Assembly (NCBI GenBank): GCA_033439765.1 | Contig: JAULSN010000013.1 | Coordinates: forward strand, 62,001-126,000 | Length of the DNA: 64,000 bases | Direction: 5' to 3' | From: Lasiosphaeria ovina | Lineage: Eukaryota > Ascomycota > Sordariomycetes > Sordariales > Lasiosphaeriaceae | Shown: positions 57,726-64,000 of the stretch, in pieces | How the letters are laid out: each line of letters begins with the position of its first letter | Position numbering within the stretch: the stretch's first letter is position 1 | Notes under the pieces: generated by a model | Database searches by the model: none | Told to the model about the DNA's origin: nothing | What the model saw: the letters and a program-made list of their open reading frames with translations, nothing else | Position numbers and translations under genes: made by a program

Positions 57726-57734
57726 CTTTAACCT
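57726..57734 (+). other. Candidate self-priming primer-binding site of element C
   Basis: CTTTAACCT, three nt after the 5' LTR, pairs with AGGTTGAAG at 57629-57637 of the LTR, with one G-U pair. A CpA-to-TpA change (CTTCAACCT to CTTTAACCT) would explain the single imperfection. Confidence 0.45.
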
Positions 57735-57883
57735 CCCTACCACCGGTAACGATCGAGCCGGTCACCATAGCAGGCAACACTCGTGGAAAGGGGAGAGCCA
57801 CTCCTCAGGCCAGTTCAACCCAACAAGCGACCCTCGAGGATTTGAACGACCCCGTACAGGACTCTCCTACGCCCTCTGCTAGC

Positions 57884-58966
57884 ATGGATCCCCAGCAGCT
57901 CCAAGCCTTAATGTTGCAGGCGATGACCAACTTTTCTGCCGGCCTAGGCAACCTTGGAACTACTCTGGCTAACCTAGGACCTCAAGGAGGCCTGTCCCGG
58001 CCGAAAGACGACCGCCCCCCTACCTACGCGGTCGGCAAGCTCAAGCTCGACGCCTCCCTCCAGGACAAGGAAGACTGGCTCCTAGCCACCGAACAAGGAA
58101 ACGCAACCCGCCTAGACCGACCTCAATGGCTCCAAGTCCAGTGGGCCAGCACTTGGATGGAGCCAGAAGCGCAGCAGCAGTGGCGGGCCTACCAGAAGCA
58201 GCTCCACGAAGGGGACTTCGAGCGGATCACCTAGCAGGAGTTCAAAGAATACGTTAATGCGGACTACCTCGGCAGCAAATCCGGCGAAGTACAAGCACAC
58301 AAAGAATGGCTAGCATATACTCAACGCGGCCGGTCCCCTCAGGAATTCTACCGCGAATAGTCTACGCTAGTGAGGCACCTGCCGGATATGGATATCAATA
58401 CCACCTTTATGGCCCGGGACTATTGGATTAAACTTGACCGCTTCTACCACAATCGATATGCCGAGGCCGTCCCTAACGTTACCTCGGCAAAGGAGTGCGC
58501 TGAGTGGTGTGAGCGGATCTGGCTCGCCCGGGCCTACCTAAGGAACGGCAACGATAAAGAAACGTACCGGAAAAGGCTGGGCTCCCCCACCAGCCTTAGC
58601 GAGGCCCGAAAATTACACCGTACGACGGAGGAACCGTACTCCGGACCCCGCCATAACAAAGCCCGGATTCAACGCAGGGAGCTTCGGGGCTCCCCCATAC
58701 CAGACCAACCCGTTGCCTACGCCCCACCCGCCACTGGGCCGAACGCCCAGGCACCGCTCCGCGCCAGAGAGCCTCCTACATGCTACAACTGTGGCAAAGT
58801 AGGGCATGTATAACGCCAGTGTACCCTCCCGCCTCGGCGCCCTACGGCCGCACCAGGCCCGGACGCCAAGGTCCAGAGAATCGAGGTAGGGGACCACGGA
58901 GACCTCGAGGACCCGTGCCCGGAACCCTCTGACTCTGAAGACGACTCGGGAAACGGGAGCTGGTAG
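57884..58966 (+). pseudogene. Gag of element C
   Basis: The frame MDPQQLQALMLQAM… runs to 58966 with three internal stops (two TAG, one TAA) that fit RIP of Gln/Trp codons. It contains a capsid-like region (EFKEYVNADYL…WLAYTQRGRSPQEFYRE) and one zinc knuckle CYNCGKVGHV followed by TAA then RQC, the stop replacing an expected residue within Cx2Cx4Hx4C. The pol frame differs from gag, so a frameshift or an indel links them. Confidence 0.85.
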
Positions 58967-59085
58967 ACGACGACCCCGATCGATCTACCCAGGCCATCTT
59001 TGAGGGGGTAAAGCCGGGCCCTACCTTCACCATCCAAGGTAGCACTCGCTCCTAGCGCCGTAGCCAGAAGGCCGTACTACTAACG

Positions 59086-62000
59086 GTGGTCATTGATGCC
59101 GATACGGGGGCCCAAGTCAATTACGTAGATTACCGGTTCTGCCGGGTACATCATATCCCCATACTCCCGGAGGCCGAAGGCCTCGACCTACCGCAGCTTA
59201 TTAACCCTAACGGTAGCCGGATCAAGAACCACGGCATTTTCCACCTTACTCTCCAACTCACTGACATGTACGGGAACCCCCGTACCGTATCTCAATTCTT
59301 CTACGGGGTCAAGCGGCCAAAGGGGGCCCCACCAATACTATGGGGGAACCCGGGTATGGGATTAGAGGGCGTGGTTCTTTATACCGCCCTCAACGCCTTC
59401 GAATGGGGCCGTTACTCGGAGATCCTGCCGGGGGAATTCGCCCGAGACGTCCTTGACGGCGCACCCGCCTTTACGGCCATAGTCTCCAACGTGGTTATCG
59501 GGCCCGAGGAGGACCATATCGATACCCTCGACGGCCCGATGCAGGAGCCAAACCCAGAACCTTTGCCCCCGGAGCTCGCACACCGCTCAGCCGTCTTCTC
59601 GGAACAAGCATCTCGGGAGCCCAATACCCTCGAAGGAGCCGAGCACCGCATCGATCTTATGGAGGGGTCTGCACCGCCGCAGGGCCATATTTATCCCCTT
59701 GGTCAAGCCCAATTGGACGAACTAGCTCTCTATATCCAGGAGAACCTCGCTAACGGCCGTATCGTGGAAAGTAGTAGCCCTGCTGGAGCCCTAGTTATTT
59801 TCGTCCCTAAGAAGGATGGAACCATGCGCTTGTGCGTCGACTACCGGGGCCTAAACAAGATCACTATCAAGAACCGGTACCCTCTACCACTCATTAGCGA
59901 CCTTATGGACCGCCTTATAGGTGCCCGGTTCTTCACCAAGCTCGACCTTAAGGATGCCTACCACCGGATCCGGATCCGTAAGACCGATCAATGGAAGACA
60001 GCCTTCAAGACCCGCTATGGCCAATTCGAATATACTGTTATGCCGTTCGGCTTGACTAACGCGCCGGCCACCTTCCAAGCCTATATTAATAGGGCCTTAG
60101 CCGGCCTAGTAGATGTGTTTTGTATCGTCTACCTCGATGATATCCTCATCTACTCCACCACCCGTGAGGAGCATACCCGCCATATCCTAGAGGTGCTCGA
60201 CCGTCTCGAACAAGCCTAGCTCTTCGCTAAACGGTCAAAATGCTCCTTCTACCAGGACCAAGTCGAGTTCCTAGGCTTCATCATTAACTACCAAGGTATC
60301 TCAATGGACCTCGAGCGGGTTAAGGCAATCCAAGAATGGCCCGTACCCCAGTCAACACGAGAGATACAAGTCTTCCTCGGATTCGCCAACTTCTACCGCC
60401 GGTTTATCTAGGGGTATTCTAGGATCACAGCCCCCATTACCGCACTACTAAAAGGAGAGGCCACTAACCCTTTCCGATAGCCACCAGAGGCCGATACCGC
60501 CTTCAACCACCTCAAAGCAGCGTTTAGTCAAGTAGGTTTCCTTACCTACTGGGATCCAACCCGCCAGACTAGAGTCGAGACCGATGCTAGTAATAAGGCG
60601 ATCTCCGGGATCCTCTCATAGCTAGTCGACTCTTAATAGCGCCCTATAGCCTACTGGTCAAGGAAGCTCACCGATGCCGAGCTCCGGTAGGCCACCGGGC
60701 AGAAGGAACTCATCGCTATTATCGAGTCCCTCGAGCACTGGGGCCACTACCTAGGCGGCACCGACTAGAGGTTCGTAGTTCTTACCGATTACGAGGCCTT
60801 AAAAGGGGTAATCGCAGCCCTAGCCCGAGACCTCAAGGGCCGCTTAGCTAGATGGGTATACCGCCTATCTCCTTTCGATTTCGACCTCGAACATCGACCT
60901 GGGGCTACCAACCCCGCCGACCCCCTTTTAAGAAGACCGGACTATATGGTAGGAGAGATTGCCTACGACGATGTATTACCCACCTTAACGAAGAAGCTGT
61001 AGTTGGCTAGGGAGTTGCTAGCAGTAGTGAGGGCAATCGTGGCCCAGATCAAGGCCGGGGCATAGAAGAAGTCGTGCTCCCGGAAGTACCGTAGAGCGGT
61101 GAGACGAGTTGAATAGACCCTTTAATATCCTCGAGTTGAAGGTGTGGCTAGGGTTTCGGCTGTGACGCGCTTTGCCCTCGGGGCCACCGGACGCGTGGCG
61201 TTTGATAAAGCGGAGCCCCGGGAAAGGAGCCACTAGCGGGACGGAAGTACCCCGACGGAGGGGCTGGGACGCCGTACTAGGAGAACTACTACGGACTCGC
61301 TAGAGTAGACGATCTCGCCGGGGCGGTTAGATTAGAGGGTCGAGGGGTAACTGAAGCCAGACGCTCAGGGTGCCGACCTGTTGATTCCTTACGCGGTTGC
61401 GGTAGAGGTTTGCGCCGGTGAGGCAGCTGAGGAACAGGATCCTAGGCACAGATTCTACAGGTCGATTATCGCCCTATAGAAAGGGGATCTCGAATGTAGA
61501 AGCCGTATTGAGGAGGTGCTCGAGGATTAAAGAAACGCGGGTACTAGGCCCATAGGGAAACCAGGGAATGATAACACGCGTGTGGGTACTGGGTTCCAGG
61601 GCAGACCAGGAAATAATAGCGTTGATGACGCGGGTACTGGGCCTATAGGGAAACTAGGGAATGATAATATAAGGCGTGTGGGTACTGGGTTCTAGGGCAG
61701 GCTAGGAAACGATAGCGTTGATGATGAGGGGGCCCTCCGATATAAAGGCAGGCTGGTGGTCCCAGTAGCGCCAGCAGTACGAAGAGAGCTAATACGCTTA
61801 TACCACGATGACCCCAGAGCCGGGCATTTTGGGAGCTACAAGATAGTGGACCTATTAAAGCGAAGATTCCACTGGGAAAATCTAGACGCAGAAGTATAAG
61901 CTTATACAAAATAGTGCTAGGTATGCCTCGGTAACCGACAACTAAGGCATAAGCTATACGGGAAGCTTAGCTCCCTACCGCTACCTACCCAACCTTTCGA

Positions 62001-62999
62001 AGAGATTAGCCTAGATTTCATCACGAAGCTACCCCCTTACCAGTATAAGGACCGTATCGTAGATGCCATCCTGGTAGTTGTGGACCGGTTTACGAAAACC
62101 GCGCTCTTTATCCCAACTACTACTACGGTTACGGTAGCCGAGTTAGCCCAGCTACTCTACGAGCATATGGAATGCCGATTTGGCATACCAATAGGTATAG
62201 TCTCCGACCGAGATTCCCTATTAACTAGCAATTTCTAGGTGGAGCTCTCCAAAGCTCGCCAAGTCAAGCAGAGGCTCTCAATAGCCTACTACCCGTAGAC
62301 CGATGGCCAGTCGGAACGAATATACCAAAGCCTATAGTACTATTTAAGGTGCTTTACCGACGAAGAGGCCCAGTGGGCACTACTACTCCACGAAGCGGAG
62401 TTTGCGTACAACAATAGCGTATACGCAACCATCGGAGCGAGCCCGTTCGAGGCCCTGTACGGCTACAATCCTCGGATGGTACATTACGTACCCTCTACAC
62501 AGCTGAAGGTGTAAGGGGTTCACGAGCGGCTGAGCAAGCTAGCATACCTGAGGGAGAGGTTGTACTACTACTGGCAGAAGGTAGTAGACTCCTAGAAGAA
62601 ATACTACGACGTACGATACCAGTGGATCGAATTCGAAGCAGGAGAGATAGTTGGACTCTCTATATAGAATTTCCGATTCAAGGTAGGAAGGAAGCTAGCA
62701 CCAAGGTTCATCCTAGTCAAGATTACGGAAAGGATCGGCACGCAGGCATACCGGGTCGAACTACCAGCTAAGTACGCCCGGCTCTATAATGTCTTCCCAG
62801 TCTCCCTATTAGAAAAGTGGTCGGTAGCCGAAGGCCAGAAGGTACTACCACTACTAGAGCTAGTAGAAGGAGAGGAGGAGTGGGAAGTAGAAGATATTGT
62901 GGAATACAAGGATGAAGGAGAACGAAAAAGGTTCCTAGTCAAATAGGCAGGCTGGCCAGCAGAATATAACACCTGGGAACCTAGGGAACACTTGGCCAA
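59086..62999 (+). pseudogene. Pol of element C (protease, RT, RNase H, integrase, chromodomain)
   Basis: One frame broken by stops. Protease: IDADTGAQVNY. Reverse transcriptase: CVDYRGLNKITIKNRYPLPL, FTKLDLKDAYH, MPFGLTNAPATFQ and an intact YLDD (60130-60141). RNase H: ETDASNKAISGIL. Integrase: a YHDDPRAGHFG…CxxC zinc finger, then ISLDFITKLP, VSDRDSLLTSNF and TDGQSERIYQ (D, D, E). Chromodomain at 62881-63005: WEVEDIVEY…FLVK-stop-AGWPAEYNTWEP, where the stop replaces an expected Trp. First in-frame stop: TAG at 60217-60219. Of the three nested elements this is the least damaged. Confidence 0.9.
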
Positions 63000-63117
63000 C
63001 GTATAGAAGGTGCTGTAACGATACGAGAAAAAAGCAAAACAAAGGTACAGGAAGTGGAATGACTAAAAAGTCATTGATCTACGAGCACGACCCGCAGGCC
63101 GTGCCCATAAACCAAGA

Positions 63118-63189
63118 TACCCCGAGGAGGATTCGAACCCCCGACCTCTAGTAAAGATACTAGGGTATTAACCACTACACTACCGCGGC
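63118..63189 (-). tRNA. tRNA-like sequence inside element C (CTT position anticodon; possibly tRNA pseudogene)
   Basis: The minus strand shows U8-A9, a D arm GTGT-AGTGGTTA-ATAC (A box TAGTGTAGTGG), an anticodon stem CTAGT/ACTAG, and a T arm GGGGG-TTCGAAT-CCTCC with a perfect B box GGTTCGAATCC-like core. The acceptor stem GCCGCGG/TCGGGGT has one mismatch and two G-U pairs. The anticodon loop has six nt (ATCTTT), one short, with CTT in the anticodon position (Lys). The D arm looks more like Glu/Gln/Asp tRNAs. It is probably a degraded or captured tRNA gene. Confidence 0.55.
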
Positions 63190-63269
63190 GCTTTTGCTCT
63201 TGTTAGAGGAAGGACAATAGATAAGGTTCAAGATCGACGAGGACGTCGATCTACGGGGGGGGGGATAGT

Positions 63270-63533
63270 TATAAGGAAAGAGCACCCCAAGCACGTGCGC
63301 ACACCTTTATGTGCGCCCACTACCTGTCACCAACTGGCCAGACCACTGCTAGTTGGCACAGCTACTGCCGTCATAAGGAACGGAGCCCCTGAGCATATAT
63401 ATAAGCAGCGGCCCTCGCCCACCTTCCTTTGCGAGGGCCAGGTTGAAGTCTTATACCAATGCCACTCATTGCTCGCCCTTCTTCTTGCCTATATTGTGAC
63501 CACCTTGATCAGGCGTACCTGCCCTCTCTTACA
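63270..63533 (+). repeat. 3' LTR of element C (264 bp)
   Basis: Differs from the 5' LTR at six sites, all RIP-type. It also starts TA instead of TG. Confidence 0.95.
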
Positions 63534-64000
63534 GCGAAGTAGTTTACTAAGCTTAACCTCCCTTTCGGATTCGGCTATATTAGAATTAGAGAAGAAGATA
63601 AGTAGAAGATAGCCTTTAGAACTCGGTATAGGTACTTTAAGTACTTAATAATACTAATAGGCTTAATTAACGCTCTAGTATTATTCTAAGAGATAATTAA
63701 CTATATTCTACGTAATTATATTAATAAATTTACTATAATCTTTATTAATAATATCCTAATCTATAGTAAAACGTTAAAGGAGTATAAGAAGTATATATAT
63801 ATAGTATTATAAGCTCTTAATAAGTAGAAACTCTCGGTTAATTATACGAAGAGTAAGTTCTATATTTAAAAGACGACCTTCTTAGGTTTCAAGATCTCGC
63901 TAGGAGAAGTACGAATCGACCTAAAGAAGATTAAGGTAATTAGAGACTAACTAATACTATAGAACCTAATAGATATTAAGTCTTTTATTAGATTTATTAA
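63534..64000 (+). mobile_element. Continuation of element A (rest of RT), running off the window
   Basis: Resumes exactly where A stopped at 57458: YFTKLNL…YIRIREEDK…AFRTRYRYFKYL, then the active site FINN at 63741-63752 in place of YxDD, then LGFKISL. It is RIP-saturated. Confidence 0.9.

Larger units (their letters stand above)
57459..63533 (+). mobile_element. Ty3/gypsy chromovirus element C, inserted in element A, with target duplication GCGAA
   Basis: 6075 bp with 264-bp LTRs and GCGAA at 57454-57458 and 63534-63538. Internal order: gag, protease, reverse transcriptase, RNase H, integrase, chromodomain, a tRNA-like segment on the opposite strand, then a polypurine tract with G10 at 63255-63264. 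RIP is moderate, with long open stretches remaining (for example 59086-60219). Confidence 0.95.

Noticed and set aside
57484..57882. Open frame of 132 codons crossing the 5' LTR of element C, with a twin of 105 codons at 63295-63612
   Set aside because: Both are LTR sequence read by chance; the similarity reflects the LTR duplication, not a gene pair.

Overview
The window reads as nuclear DNA of a filamentous ascomycete (Pezizomycotina, probably Sordariomycetes). Genes carry short 50-100 bp spliceosomal introns with CTAAC/CTGAC-type branch sites. The gene families are fungal: HET-domain proteins, a fusicoccadiene-synthase-type chimeric terpene synthase, a type-3 copper tyrosinase, a UstYa-like oxidase, a Zn2Cys6 regulator and a FunK1 kinase. 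The transposons carry C-to-T changes in the CpA context typical of repeat-induced point mutation (RIP). No species is assigned.

Layout. 0-11 kb is genic: chimeric terpene synthase (63-2540), two same-strand HET-domain genes (2748-5321, 5800-7701) and a tyrosinase (8748-11047). 12-17.9 kb is transposon-rich: a 1.9 kb pogo/Fot1-type DNA transposon with one stop codon, then a complete but internally deleted Copia element. The Copia element sits exactly at the intron 3' splice site of a surface-protein gene. 18-26.5 kb is a graveyard: a secreted-protein relic, a decayed second copy of the surface-protein gene, a tyrosinase 3' fragment and a decayed Tc-toxin-A-like gene. One apparently intact gene lies among them, with eight Cys-containing octapeptide repeats. 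27.6-38 kb holds a RING-H2 gene, a U6 snRNA gene interrupted by an mRNA-type intron, a UstYa-like gene, a Zn2Cys6 regulator and a secreted lipocalin/CrtC-like (pericyclase-like) gene. 38-39 kb is a DUF3435 (Starship-captain family) relic. Two kinase-fold genes follow (42.5-47.1 kb).

From 47.6 kb to the right edge the DNA is a nest of three Ty3/gypsy elements. Host element A is the most heavily RIPed. It is interrupted by element B (253-bp LTRs) and by element C (264-bp LTRs, 5-bp target duplication). C splits A's reverse transcriptase. The reverse-transcriptase active site records the decay: YLDD in C, YIDN in B, FINN in A. Every LTR-LTR difference in B (10 of 10) and C (6 of 6) is a RIP-type change. 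Both B and C appear to carry self-priming primer-binding sites like those of the Tf1/sushi group.

How the genes may work together. The terpene synthase is cut off from its probable cluster by the left edge. The UstYa-like oxidase, Zn2Cys6 regulator and lipocalin-like protein lie within 6.6 kb and could be a small specialised-metabolism group, but no backbone enzyme is beside them. Long stretches at 7.7-8.6, 11.0-12.4, 17.9-18.9, 28.9-30.5, 32.3-34.0 and 39.0-42.4 kb contain no gene I can support.
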